Source: Podarcis raffonei
Taxonomy: Eukaryota; Chordata; Lepidosauria; Squamata; Lacertidae
NCBI RefSeq assembly: GCF_027172205.1
Contig: NC_070620.1
Location: 30,345,932-30,409,931 of the forward strand
Length of the DNA stretch: 64,000 nucleotides
Direction: 5' to 3'
The position numbers and the translations under genes are program-made. Positions 10,884 to 24,500 of the stretch are shown here, piece by piece; position 1 is the first letter of the stretch, and each line of letters opens with the position of its first letter. The notes below the pieces were generated by a model. The model saw nothing but the letters and a program-made list of their open reading frames with translations. It did no database searches and was not told the origin of the DNA.

Positions 10884-12253
10884 AGACGGGGAAAAACCCT
10901 GTATGTAAGGCTGGCTCAGGATGGGCAGCTATGTCCACAGTGCCCTACTAGCTACCACTGTGGGGTTCAACTAAATCCCTGTTTAAATTTCAAAGGCATT
11001 AAAAAAGTTTCAGGCATTCCCACCAAGGAGGAATAAATCTTAAAATCAGTCCATGCTCTGCTTTTGCAATTTCAGCTGCTCCCTACCCGCCACCATGTGG
11101 CTTCCGAGCGCAGACACCCCCACCACCATAAAAAAACCCACATGTGGAAAGGAAGTGGGCTGGTGGTGGAAACCAGCTTCATTCCATGTCAGGACCTTCA
11201 GCTGCCTATCCAGCACAACCTGTTGGTGGAGTAATACTATTTGTTGTGATTCAGGTGACTTGAAAAACAGAAATGGATCGTTAGCACAACAGTGAATTTT
11301 TTTCTCCTTCTAACCCCCCCCCCAACTTTTAAATAAAATAATAAAAAGAAGTCCAACCCTGCTTGCCTGATTTCAGCCCCTTGTGAGTTATTCCTGACCT
11401 GCTCTCGACTCCCACCTTGACACTTGAACAGCAGTTCTTCTGGGGCGCATCTAAAAGCACTGGACCCATCGAAGCCAGGAGCCCTCTGATAGGGGCTCCC
11501 CATTTTGTGACCCATCTGAAGCTACAGAAGAGGAGAGGCAAGAGGGTGTCTGCACTCTGCCCTCCATTCTGCCCCAAAGCCCAATGCTTCCTTCTGGCCT
11601 TGCCAACCCCTCAACTTCCCTGTTCGCCCACCTCCCAGATATATAGTTCAGTTGTAAGCTGACAAAGTGCCCCTCACCTTCAACACACACTGCACCTCCA
11701 CTTACAATATGAACTTCTGGCTTCAAGATCTGGCTTTTATTGTGTGCTACCCTAGACTGCCGTTAGGTTCCTTCCAGGCAGTCTGACAGAAGGGCACATA
11801 CACACAGTTTTTGGGTTGTGGGACAGGCAGGCACTTTCACATCCTGCTATTTTTTTCTGGAAGAGCCAGAAGAGTTGCTACCACTGGTTAGAGGCCCCCT
11901 CTTCTCCCCCCCCCCCAGCTAGACACAGTGGAAGCCCCCTCCCAGATTCGCCAACATAAGGAATTGTAAATTCATTGGGATAAGGGAGGTGAAATGAGGA
12001 AGCTAACACAGCCTTGGCCCTGCCAGAGTGCCACACTTTGGGAACTCCTCTCATAAGATCCCTTATGGGCATCACAGGTGGTCAAGAGTGGAGTACAAGA
12101 CCACCATAGGGGCTCCAACACCCCTTGTTCCAACCTTGAATTGTGGACAGTGGCCTACATACTTGACCACCCCAAGGATCACATCTTAAGTGTCAGAATT
12201 GCCAAGTTGAGGCACCTCAGTTGTCACCTCGCACTATGACAGCAAAGTCTTAC
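10884..12253. other. SETX intron, 1.7 kb, remaining part
   Basis: Begins with the original pyrimidine tract of the acceptor (minus strand ttttccccgtct). The rest has poly-C runs near 11316 and 11908 and no recognised repeat or coding match. Confidence 0.5.
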
Positions 12254-12352
12254 CCAACTGATCCTTGCATGCTGTTCACTCGAACACAGGACACAATGAT
12301 ACAGTCCTTCTCACGGCCCTGGAACCCATCCACGAGGTCAACTTCCCCGACT
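12254..12352 (-). CDS. SETX: SETX exon with helicase motif V
   Basis: This 99-base exon completes the arginine codon and reads VGEVDLVDGFQGREKDCII and VSCVRVNSMQGSVG, with the last glycine split. Acceptor: ccttttctctacag|AGTCGGGG. Donor: TCAGTTGG|GTAAGACTT. VDGFQGREKD is helicase motif V (human VDAFQGRQKD), which contacts nucleic acid and ATP. It is preceded upstream by a 25-kb intron (12353-37453) full of nested LINEs and a Gypsy element, and followed by a 1.7-kb intron that carries a solo LTR at its 3' splice site. Confidence 0.95.
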
Positions 12353-12649
12353 CTGTAGAGAAAAGGAATGTCGTATGGTGCCATCCTAAATACACTTCTC
12401 TCTTTACCACCACCACTCATCCCCAAAAGAGAGGTGAAACTGATTGAGAAGGAAACAAACCACACTTTTATGAAGTTAAAGAAAACTCCACACTTCTTGT
12501 CTGAAATAGAAAACTGTAAACAGTGAGAGAGCAAGCGAGGGAGCACATGGTAGATTGGAGAGATTACTTGAGTCAGTAGGTGGGCTGTTGCGCCTCACTT
12601 TTCTCATATGTAAAATGGGAATATAACCTGTATTGGCAACCATTGGGCT

Positions 12650-14660
12650 AGAGTTCTGTGAAGATTGCCAAAGGAGGGAGTCAGGCTGTGCCCTGGCCAA
12701 AGGCCTGGTGGAACAGCTCTGTCTTGCAGGCCCTGCGGAAAGATGTCAAGTCCCGCAGGGCCCTAGTCTCTTGTGACAGAGCGTTCCACCAGATCGGAGC
12801 CACAGCTGAAAAAGCCCTGGCTCTAGTTGAGGCCAGCCTAACCTCTCTGTGGCCTGGGACCTCCAAGATGTTTTTGTTTGAAGACCGTAAGTTCCTCTGT
12901 GGGACATACCAGGAGAGACGGTCCCGTAGGTATGAGGGTCCTAGGCCGTATAGGGCTTTAAAGGTTAAAGCCAGCACCTTAAACCTGATCCTGTACTCCA
13001 CCGGGAGCCAGTGCAGCTGGTATAGCACCGGGTGAATGTGATCTCGCAGCGAAGACCCCGTAAGGAGTCTCGCCGCGGCATTCTGCACCCACTGGAGTTT
13101 CTGGGTCAGTCTCAAGGGCAGCCCCACGTAGAGTGAGTTACAATAATCCAGTCTGGAGGTGACCGTCGCGTGGATCACAGTGGCTAGGTCAGGGCGAGAG
13201 AGGTAAGGAGCCAACTGCTTAGCTTGGCGGAGATGAAAAAATGCTGCCTTTGTTATAGCTGCAATCTGCGCCTCCATGGAAAGGGAGGTGTCGAAGATTA
13301 CACCCAAACTCTTAACGGACGGTGCTGGCACTAATTGCGCCCCCGTAAGAGATGGGAGTTGCCCCCCCCCCAATCCCATATCGTCCCGACCCAGCCACAG
13401 GACCTCTGTCTTCGAAAGATTTAACTTCAACCGACTCCCACATAACCATCCAGCCACAGCTTCCAAACATCTGATCAGTGTGTCTGGGGCCGAGTCAGGA
13501 TGGCCATCCATCAACAGATAGAGTTGGGTGTCATCAGCATACTGATGGCAGCCCAGCCCAAAACTCCGGACAAGCTGGGCGAGGGGGGCGCATAAAGATG
13601 TTGAAAAGCATCGGGGAGAGTATCGCACCCTGAGGCACTCCACACAGCAAGGAGTGGCGCGATGACAATTCCCACCCCAAGCGCCACCTTCTGTCCCCGA
13701 CCAGAGAGAAACGAGCGCAGCCACTGAAGGACTGTGCCCTGGATCCCCACGTCGGCGAGGCGGTGGTCCAGGAGTTTGTGATCGACCATGTCGAAGGCTG
13801 CTGACAGGTCTAGAAGAATCAGCAGCCCCGACCCGCCTCGATCCAGCTGCCTGCGGAGAGCATCTGTTAGGGCGACCAGAGCAGTCTCGGTCCCATGACC
13901 AGCGTGGAAGCCAGACTGGAATGGATCCAAAGCCGATGTTTCATCCAGAAACCCACCAAGCTGTTCAGCAACCGCTCTCTCAATCACCTTACCCAGGAAT
14001 GGAAGATTCGAAACCGGGCGGTAATTGGATAGATCTAAGGGATCTAATGAAGTTTTCTTTAAGAGCGGACGCACCACTGCCTCCTTCAGTTCCCCTGGGA
14101 ATGTCTCCGTGCCAAGGGACAAATTGATGATACCCCCCAGGGGGGCCCGCACCTCGTCTGGACACGCTCTAATCAGCCAAGACGGGCACGGGTCGAGAGG
14201 ACAGGTGGTGGGCTTTCCAGCTCGGAGGAGTCTGTCCACATCGGCTGGGGATATCCGGTTGAAGTGGTCCAATACTGGACCCGAGGACAGTCGAGGGGCC
14301 TCCAGTTCCGTTATTGTATCCAAATTGGCAGGGAGGTCACAGTGGAGCAACAGGACCTTCTCCGCAAAAAAGCTCGCAAATGCCTCACAGCTGTGTGTCA
14401 AATTGTTATTTAAATTTGGCTGTCCCTCGAGGGACGTTAAAGACCTAATTATACGAAATAATTGCACTGGGCGAGAGCTAGCGGATGCAACGGAGGCCGA
14501 GAAGTAAGACTTCTTAGCCGCCTTCACTGCCATCTCGTAGGTTTTCATAAAAACCCTATAAGATGTTCTTGAGGCTCCGTCGCGGGCACCCTGCCATACT
14601 CGCTCTAGCCGTCTGAAGTCCCGCTTCATTTTCCGGAGCTCCTCAGTAAACCAGGGAGCC
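12650..14660 (-). mobile_element. L2 LINE, RT and C-terminal part
   Basis: Minus-strand reverse transcriptase of the L2 clade: LSNYRPVSNLPFLGKVIERA, FQSGFHAGHGTETALVALTD, LLDLSAAFDMVDH, then HQYADDTQLYLLMDG with the catalytic YADD, SRLDYCNSLYVGLP, QNAAARLLTGS and the C-terminal AFSAVAPIWWNALSQETR. Two overlapping frames (13511-14629 and 12681-13724) show at least one frameshift around 13.5-13.7 kb. The 5' end is truncated near 14660, where it meets the 3' end of a second L2. It lies in the 25-kb SETX intron, in the sense direction. Confidence 0.9.
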
Positions 14661-15090
14661 TGGTTTCTGTGGGGTCACATTAGATTATTATGGGCACCAC
14701 TCTGGGCAGCTCCCAACAGATTAAAAACAGAATAAAACATCAAACATTAAAAACTTCCCTAAAGAGGGCTGCCTTCAAATGTCTTCTAAAAGTCAGATAG
14801 TTGTTTATTTCCTTGACATCTGATGGGAGGGCATTCCACAGGGCAGGTGCCACCACTGAGAAGGCCCTCTGCCTGGTTCCCTGTAACCTCACATCTTGCA
14901 GTGAGGGAACCGGCAGAAGGCCCTCGCAGCTGAACCTCAGTGTCTGGGCTGAACGATGGGGGTGGAGATGCTCCTTCAGGTATACTGGGCCGAGGCCGTT
15001 TAGGGCTTTAAAGGTCAACACCAACACTTTGAATTGTGATTGGAAACATACTGGGAGCCAATGTAGGTCTTTCAAGACTGGTGTTATATG

Positions 15091-17004
15091 TCAAATAAAT
15101 TCTCTCCCTGGAGTTATAGAAAAGATTCAAAATTTGGGGAAGTGGCAGGATTTAAAGTAAATAGAAATAAAACTAAATTATTAGTCAAAAGTTTGAAGGA
15201 AGAAGAGAAAAAAAGAGTTGGAGCAAAATATCGAGATAGAAGTCCATAAAAAGATCAAATATTTAGGGATATGGTTAACATGAAGAAACATAAATATTTA
15301 CAAAGATAATTATGAAGAAGTGTGGCTCGAGATAAAAAGAAATTTAGAATTATGGAGCAGAATGAACCTCTCCCTGCTAGGAAAAATAGTAGCGGTAAAA
15401 ATGAATGTTTTGCCAAAAATGCTATTTCTGTTCCAGTCAGTCCCAATAATGGTAAAAGATGATTGCCTTAAAAAATGGCAGAAGGAAATTTCAAAGTTTA
15501 TCTGGGGGGGGGGGCCCAAAGGCCAAGGATAAAGTATAAGTTACTTACAGATACAAAAGAAAGAGGCGGTTTGGCCTGCCCTCCCATACCTTAAATTGTA
15601 TTATGAGGCTGCATGTTTGGTATGGATTAGGGACTGGATAAAGCTGGAAAAGCAAGAAGCATTGGATTTGGAAGGTCATGATAATAGATTCGGATGGCAT
15701 GCATATCTATGGTATGGGAAAGGAAAAGTACATAAAGGATTTTATAATCATATAATTAGGAAATCATTAATGAGGGTTTGGGAGAGATATAAAGATTTAA
15801 TAGAACAGAAGACACCTTGGTGGCTCTCACCACTTGAAGCTTTGCTGCTCAAGCCACTTGGTAAAAAAGGAAAATGGCTTACATACAGTGATTTACTAAA
15901 GGACCGAGAAGGAAAATGGAAGCTAAAAGAGTATGAGGAAATAAAAGATCATTTTCAGAGTTGGTTACATTACAGGCAATTACACAAGATATACAAAGAA
16001 GACAACAATAAAGGATTTAGTTATACTACTTCTAGATTTCAAAAGGAAGTGATAGAAGGAAAAGTGAAGTTGCTGAACGGTGCATATAGTATTCTGCTAG
16101 AATGGGAAACAAAAGATGAGGTGAAATCGGTCATGATCAAATGGGCACAAGATATAGGACATAATATACAATTTGAAGATTGGGTTAAATTGTGGAGAAT
16201 AGATTTAAAATTTACAGACTGTTCTCTTTTGAAAGAAAATTATATGAAAGTGATGTACAGATGGTATATAGCACCAGTACAGATTGCAGGAATGTATAAA
16301 ACCGGGTCAAATGTATGCTGGAAGTGTAAAGAAATAGAAGGGACTTTTTACCAAATGCGGTGGGAATGTAGAGAAATTAAAAATTTGGGGGAAATGATAT
16401 ATAATGAGTTGAAGAAAATGTTTAAATTAACATTTGTAAAAAAACCAGAAGCACTTTTGTTAAGGATTGTAGGGAAAGACCTGCCAAGGAAAAGAAATAA
16501 CTTATTTATGTATGTGACAACAGCGGCAAGAGTCTTGATTGCACAAGGATGGAAGAATGAGGAAATCCTGACAAAAGAACAGTGGCAAGAGAAACTGATG
16601 AACTATGCAGAACTGGCGAAATTGACATGCAAACTACGAGACAAGGACAACTGTGACTTCAAAGAAGAATGGGAACCTTTTACAAATTACCTAAAAAAAC
16701 AACAAAATGAATTGGACTCCCTGGCAGGTTTTGAATAAACATACACAAATTTATTGAGGGATAACATAGAAGATAGATAATATAAGGATGTATACAGTTT
16801 TATAATATGCGAAAGTTAACACTGGATGAGAAATCAGAGAGGAGCTGAGGGAAGTCGTGGGGGGAGGGAGGGAGGGAGGGAGGGAGGGTTTGTTGGGGAG
16901 GTGGGAGGGAAAAAATGGGGGGGGGATAAGGAAGATGGTTTGTTTTGATAATTTGCTATGTTGAAATTGTTAATAAAAAAAATTCAAAAAAGAAAGAAAG
17001 AAAA
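15091..17004 (+). mobile_element. L1 LINE, 5'-truncated ORF2 end with 3' UTR
   Basis: The 380-codon frame at 15596-16738 is the C-terminal part of an L1 ORF2: FGWHAYLWYGKGKVHKGFYN, KTPWWLSPLEAL, YMKVMYRWYIAPVQIAGMYK and a CWKC...RWEC cysteine motif. A frame break separates it from 15320-15532. The 3' UTR has a (ggga)n run at 16861-16886 and ends with ataaaaaaa and an A-rich tail. A 17-bp target duplication aagactggtgttatatg flanks it at 15074-15090 and 17005-17021. It sits inside the second L2. Confidence 0.9.
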
Positions 17005-19382
17005 AAGACTGGTGTTATATGGTCCCGGCGGCCACTCCCAGTCACCAGTCTAGCTGCCGCATTCTGGATTAATTGCAGTTTCCGGGTCACCTTCAAAGGT
17101 AGCCCCATGTAGAGCGCATTGCAATAGTTCAAGCGGGAGATAACTAGAGCATGCACCACTCTGGCGAGACAGTCCGCGGGCAGGTAGGGTCTCAGCCTGC
17201 GTACCAGGTGGAGTTGGTAGACAGCTGCCCTGGATAGAGAATTGACCTGTGCCTCCATGGACAGCTGTGAGTCCACAATGACTCCCAGGCTGCGCACCTG
17301 GTCCTTCAGGGGCACAGTTACCCCATTCAAGACCAGGGAGTCCTCCACACCCGCCCGCCCCCTGTCCCCCCAAAACAGTACTTCTGTCTTGTCAGGATTC
17401 AGCCTCAATCTGTTAGCCGCCACCCATCCTGCAACCACGTCCAGACACTCACACAAGACCTTCACTGCCTTCACTGGTTCTGATTTGGAAGAGAGGTAGA
17501 GCTGGGTAACATTCGCATACTGATGAACACATAGCCCAAACCCCCTGATGATCTCTCCCAGAGGCTTCAGATAGATGTTAGAAAACATGGGGGAGAGGAC
17601 GGAACCCTGAGGCACCCCACAAGTGAGAGCCCAGGGGTCCGAACATCCATCCCCTAACTCCACTTTCTGAACACGGCCCAGGAGGAAGGAGAGGAATCAC
17701 TGTCTAACAGTGCCCCCAGCTCCCACCCCCTCTAGACGGTCCAGAAGGATGTCATGGTTGATGGTGTCAAAGGCCGCTGAGAGATCCAGCTGAACTAGGA
17801 AACAGCTTTCACCTCTGTCCCTAGCCCGCCGGAGATCATCGACCAGCACGACCAAGGCAGTTTCAGTCCCATGGTGAGGCCTGAATCGCAAATGGAAGGG
17901 ATCCAAATGGTCCGCATCCTCCAGGCGTGCCTGGAGTTGTTCCGCAACCTGTTGGAAAACGCCCTGGGGAGGCTCCTTCAGATGGCAACTGAATGATGAT
18001 CTGTTGAGAAGTTCATTAATTGTTAATAAGGCCCAAAAAACCCTAAAGGATTATTTTGAACTTAATATGAATCAAGGAACGGAAATAAGGGTTATTTGGG
18101 AGGCCAGCAAAGCGGTAATGAGAGGGTTTCTGATACAACAAAACACAATTAGAAGAAAGTCACAGAATGAGACAAAAGATAAAATTATGGAACAACTAAA
18201 CGATAAAGAGAAGAAGCTTAGAGGAAACCCAAAGAATTTGCAGATCCAAAAAGAAATTAAAGCCCTACAGGTTCAATATTCACAGTTAGTAAATCAAGAA
18301 ATTGAATGGAAGATAAGAAGGATGAGACAAAGAAATTTTGAATCTGCAAATAAATGTGGGAAATTATTACCCTGGCAACTAAAGAAGAGACAAAAACAAA
18401 GTACTATTACAAACATTGATGCAGAAGGAAAATCTGTAGAGAACCCTGCAGACATTAGAATATGCTTTTACAAATATTATAAACAACTGTATAAAAAGGA
18501 TAAAGATGATATAGGGAAAATCGAGCAATTTATAAAGACTAATGGGTTGCAACAGATTCCGGAGGATAAAAAGAATCTACTAAAAGGTTTAATTACAAAC
18601 CAGGAAGTGGAACAGGCAATAAATTCAATGCAACTTGGCAAGACACCAGGACCTGATGGTCTATCAGCGAAATATTATAAGACATTGAAAGACTGGCTCA
18701 TTCAACCTCTGGTAGAAGTATCTAATTCGATTTTGGGAGGGGGCAAAGCACCTGAAACCTGGAAGCTAGCTTATATTACTCTGATTCCTAAACAGGGTCA
18801 AGATAGATCCAATGTTAAAAACTACAGACCAATCTCCCTACTCAATGTGGATTATAAAATTTTTGCAAACATACTGGCCAACAGGCTAAAGAAGGTTTTA
18901 TCTGAGTATATTCATAAAGACCAGGCAGGATTTCTGCCTGGAAGACATATGAAAGACAACATTAGAAATGTTGTAGATATTTTGGAAAAGTTAGAAGCAA
19001 GAAAGAGTTGTAAAGCAATGTTAATGTTTATTGATGCAGAGAAAGCCTTTGACAATGTTTCTTGGAGTTTTATGTTACATAATTTAGAGAGTATGGGGAT
19101 AGGTCATGATTTTTTAAATGGTATTAAAGCGATCTATCTAGAACAAAAAGCCAACATTATTGTAAATAATGTGGTTTCAGAGGAAATTAGAATTGAGAAA
19201 GGAACCAGGCAAGGGTGCCCACTTTCCCCTCTGCTGTTTGTTTCAGTCCTGGAGGTCTATGATTAGAAAAGATGAAGAAGTCAAAGGTATTACAGTAGGT
19301 TCGAAACAATATAAATTCAAATTCAAATTCAAAATCCTTTATTAGGCATATCACACCTCACATTAACAAACAAACATCATAT

Positions 19383-21408
19383 TTTTTTTTAAATTATATT
19401 TATTAAAATTTTTGAAAAAGAGTATAAAAGAAAAACAGAAAAGAAAAAAAGAAAGAAAAAAGAAAAGAAGAAGAAAAAACAACAGTTGAAAACATTTACC
19501 TTAATTACATTCCATACCCGATTTCCTTGACTTCCCCACACCTGCCCTTCTTGTATTCCAATTCCAATTTTTAGCTCAGCAATTTTTGTCTCCCCCACTT
19601 TACCTTATTTCCTCTAATTCAATTTACTTAATCAATTTTAACTTCTAAACCTCAATCTTTATATTTCAAAACTTATTCTTAACATACTTTTCCTAAATTC
19701 CCCCATCAATTTAATTAACCTATTTTAACTTAAAAATCTCAGTCTTTATACACCAACACTTATTCTTGACAATCTTTTGCTAAGGTCGGCCCTAAATCTC
19801 TCCCCAAATTCCCCATTTTTATGTTAGTGGCAAAAACCAACTTAATTAAAACAGAATTATATTTTTGCACCCTTTGGATTCCCGAAGCCCTACCACCCCC
19901 TTTCCCGGTTTCGATCCCCAACCAAAGTCCATCAGTCCATTCGAAATCAGCCTGGCGATCTCACATCCGAGGCACTTAACCCTCTCTCAATTTCTCTCTG
20001 CCGGTTTTCTTGATAGTCCTTTATTTTAAATTCCGAATCTCGAAGAGGCTCTGTTCCAGTAAGGTCCATATTTCTTCCAGCCAGACCTCCATATTTAACA
20101 ATGGAGCCAAAATCTTGTTTCTTACTTCTCATAAGTCCAACTGTCCCAAAGGCTCCAAATTCTACATTGGCCATATTTATAATCCATATGTCTTCAGATC
20201 CCCATAAGAGGAGATCTCTCCAATTTCCATTCTTCACTTCCAACCAAACTTTCATCGTCATGTTCTTATTTTCCATTATTTCCAACTTAACAGGCCTCTG
20301 GCTCTCTTTAGTCATCTGCAACATCCCAGCGCCTCCTTCTTTCTCATGTTCCTCTTTAAACGGCACCTCAAATGACTCAGACTCTTTCTCCTGTTTGGCT
20401 GTAAGGATTTTTGGATCAGCAACAACACTTCTCTGTTCATCTGCAGGAGCTTGAATCATATCCTTTCCAGGTTCAGCAATTTTGTTTACTGTTCCCTTCA
20501 TTGTTATTACATTCATAGTCAAAACATTTGTCTGCTCCTGTAGATTTCCCAAGAGACGAAAGGTCTTTTCCAGTTCAGCCAGTATTTTTCCACTTACAGC
20601 CATTTTTGTAATGTCCTGAACCCCCTCTAGAGGGATTCTAGTTACTTAATGACAAATTAACCTTTTCTTCTTTATTTTTAACAATTTGTTACCAAATTGT
20701 ATCAAATGTAACCAGCAAAGACAGCAGAGACACAGTTCTCCTTTTTTTCCAACTTTGACAGCTAGTTTGACAGCTGTCAAAATCTATAAACCTCTTCCAC
20801 AGGCTCTCTCCCCGATCGCTCCCGGGTTTTGGGGGAGGGGTGAATTCCGTTCTCAATGTTAGCTCTTATCCTCCAGCACAGTCACTTAAATTGGCCCAGT
20901 ATAAAGTTAATTGCTCTTTTCCACACAAAAAAAGACATTCACACAACCTTAGTAATAAAATCCTTGCTTTACGATGTTTACAAGGCGGGTAGGCTGACTT
21001 CCTTTTAAACACCTTGCCCGATCGTGCCGAATTCCCAGAAATAAATTTCCCTTTTAAGTCCAATTACCGTGTTACTCACGGGTCGTTACTTTTGATCCAA
21101 ATGTTCAAAGGAAGAAGTTAGCGCTCTCCATCCATGGCATGCGGCTTCACTCAGCAGGGGAAGCAGTCGAACTCTCAGCACCACGCCACTCCCGTCCCCC
21201 GTTCCGAAGCCTTTAAAAAGGCTTCTTTGCGGGTCGGGGGGGCGCAAATGGTGCCCACCGAGTCACCAGGTCCACAGGCTTCAGCGCCTGTGGTTTCTAA
21301 GGGTCCCCGCGTCGCCGCCGCGGCAGGACCCAACCCCTGTTGAGCAGATTCCCTCCGGAGCTCGGAGGGAATCCGCCATTAGACGATGGCGCCAACCCGG
21401 AAGTCCCC
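19383..21408 (-). mobile_element. L1-derived non-autonomous element (HAL1-like)
   Basis: A 2026-bp element with a perfect 17-bp target duplication acaaacaaacatcatat at 19366-19382 and 21409-21425. On the minus strand it begins with a GC-rich 5' leader, encodes a single ORF1-like protein of 218 residues (20603 down to 19947, starting MAVSGKILAELEKTFRLLGN) and ends with aataaat and a poly-A tail. There is no endonuclease or RT frame. An L1-like leader, an ORF1-like protein and a tail without ORF2 is the plan of half-L1 (HAL1) elements of mammals. It is inserted in the 3' UTR of the Vingi-like LINE. Confidence 0.75.
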
Positions 21409-21553
21409 ACAAACAAACATCATATACAGACTGTATAAAATACGGGCTCAGCGAACACAATTTATCCCAGTCCTATTCTTAACTCCAAAAAATAAATCGA
21501 TGTACATAAATAATATAATACAACACAGCAACATCACCTACCATTAAAAACCA

Positions 21554-24500
21554 CTAAGTCTCTTTATCATGGCCCATTCTTTCTTCATGGACAGCACTTA
21601 AAAATTCAGCCGCTATTAAAGTAATTTGATCATCGCTGTCTGCCAGCAGGTCCTGAACAGTTGGTTGTGTAAAAAACTGTCTATTAAATTTTAGGGCCTC
21701 AAATAATTGTCTTCTGGCATAGCTGCCAAAATCACAGGAAAATAATATATGCTCTAGAGTATCGGGTTCCTGTTTTCTGCATTTACAGAGACGCTCTGAT
21801 TCTGGGATAGCTAAGTATCTTCCTCTCACTACCGCCGAGGGAAACATGTTAAATCTGGCCAACATAAACAGCCTACACGATTCATGTTTCTTCAGATTTG
21901 TCATGTATCCCTTTTGGAAATCTCTACACAAAGGGAGATTTAGGTGGATAGGAGAGCAGGTGCTGTGCTTTGCAACCTCAAGCATGGCGAGAACACTTTT
22001 TTCTGTGAGGGTCTTCCTGATAATTTCCCATATATCTTTGGGATCAGAGATTTCAAAATCAGTTAGAGTGAGCCCTATCGAATCCAGTTTTCTCCTACAA
22101 ATCACTGATAGATTGTAGATTGCACTATCACTTAAAAGATCGTAAAGTATAGAATTAGGGGATAGGGCTCTATAATGGAGGAAGATCCAATATTTCAAGG
22201 TCCTCAGCCATGCTCTTACTGATAAAGGCAGTATTCCCAGCTCACAACATATTGTTTCATATTTTACAGAGTTTGCAAGTCCTAATAATGACCTCAAAAG
22301 GGATGCGTGAAATTTATCCAACCTCTTGAGGTCACCTGAAATCCACACTGGTGTGCTGTATAGAAGTTGGGCACAGAGTTTCATGTCAATCACTTGCAAT
22401 ACAGCTGGAATAAATCTGTTTCCTACTGGAGAAAAAAAATAGGATTTAATATGGTGGGCTGTCACTTTGGCCTTAGCTATTGCAGTACATATATGTGTAT
22501 TCCAATTCATATTATTTTTGAATGTGATTCCCAGATAATTGAAGTGCTTAACTTCCTGTATTAGATGTCCATTAATTATACAGCCTTTTGGGTTCCCTCT
22601 CTTTCTGAATTGCATAATCTTTGTCTTATCATAATTAATTTTGAGATTATTGAGAGAGCAGTAGTTTGAGAAACTCTTAAATAATTTTTTTAAACCCAAA
22701 ACAGAGAGTGAAATAATTACAGCATCATCTGCATAAAGTAATAAAAAGAGTGGGCTATTGTTTAAATAAGGAGTATGAGTGGTTGCGTTTTGAAGAAATA
22801 ATGGTAGGTCAGATAAAAATAGATTAAATAGGGTAGGGGCCAAGATACAGCCTTGCCTAACTCCTCGATTATTCAGAATAGGACCTGCAAGTCTACCATC
22901 TTTTGATACTTTAACATATATTTGGTTATTAGAATGTAAACTTTGAATCAGTGTAAGTAGATATGGGTCGATACCAAGGTGTTCTAGTTTAGTCCATAGT
23001 TTATTGCGGTCGACCGAATGAAAGGCACTTTTTAAATCCACAAATGCCACAAAGAGTTTTCGTTTATTTCTCATGACATATTTATCCACAAGATGACTTA
23101 ACACTAGACACTGGTCAAGAGTTGACGAGCCTGCCTTAAAACCAGCCTGCTTTTTACCAGGTAGACCTTTTGTCAGCATCCATTCTTCCAATTTAATAAG
23201 CAGAGATTTGGCATAGATTTTACTTATGCATGGTAACAAACTTATAGGCCTGTAGTTCTCTTGGCAATTCCTATCACCTTTTTAAAAGATCGGTACCACT
23301 ATTGAGTTGTTCCACGACTTAGGTACAAGAGCTGAGTGATAGATAGAATTAAAAAGCGGTACAAGTTTATTGGCCCACCATTCTACATCTAATCTCAACA
23401 GGTCTATTGGAATGCCATCCATACCAGGTGATTTCCCTTGCTTAAACGAAAAGATTATCCTTTTCATCTCCTCAACAGTAATTTGAAATTGTGTGGTTTT
23501 TGCCAGAGAAAATTTAAAATTTTCCTTTTTACAAACTTGGTGATCATAAAAAACAGCAGTAAAATGTGAAATCCAAGCCTCATCGCTTATATTAGGGAAA
23601 TCAGTGATATCTTTTATTGAGAGAAGTGACCAAAAAGTTTTGGTATCTTTAATTTCTAATGCAGTAACAATTTTAGACCATTTGGCTAGTGCGAACTCAG
23701 ATTTTTTTTCCAGGAGCATGTTCTTAAAAGCTTTTTTCATTTCAAAATAAGTCTTCCAGAGACCTTGAGAGTTGGTAATATAGGCTTCTTTTAGACAAGT
23801 TCTAAGTTCTTTCTTATAGTTAATACAATCTTTATCAAACCAGTTATACTTATTTGAAGGTTTGTTGCTGAACTGAGGGTCTAAAAAAGAAGAAAATAAT
23901 TCCTGGATAGTCTTATAATAACAGTCATTATCCTCCAAGGGCATCAAATTTTGGTTAGCCACAGGTTCGAGAATAACTGGGTTATTTTCAAATACTGCTA
24001 ATAGATCCTCCCTATTTTTATCACTTATATAAATTCTTTTGGCATAGATAGTCTTATCAATACTAATAAGAGGACTAATATCATTATTTCTAGGATTCCT
24101 GTGCATCTCTAAAACTATTGGGAAGTGGTCACTTTCTGAGCGAGGTACAACTGTAAAAGAGGCAACTTCATTTAACATTTCAACGGAAACTAGAGAATAG
24201 TCGATTACGCTCCTACCCCTTTTGGAGCTGAAGGTAAAATTTCCTGGAATATCCGGCCACATTGAGCCATTCAAAAATGAGAGGTTAAATTCTAAAACCA
24301 ATTGTAAGAGTTTTCCTCCCGCTTTATTAATAATGATGTCCTTTGAATTCCTCCCTCTTCTCAATGGAAGTGGGGCATCTTCAGCTAGATTTGAGACATA
24401 GTGTTTATAGAGAGCTGTATTATCTGATCCAATTCGAGCATTGGTGTCTCCCATTACAATCAGGGGGATATTTGGGGATTTACTACGTATTAAATACAAC

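Noticed and set aside
12681-14629. Long reverse transcriptase frames as a host gene
   Set aside because: The motifs and C-terminus are those of an L2 LINE, with frameshifts and 5' truncation.
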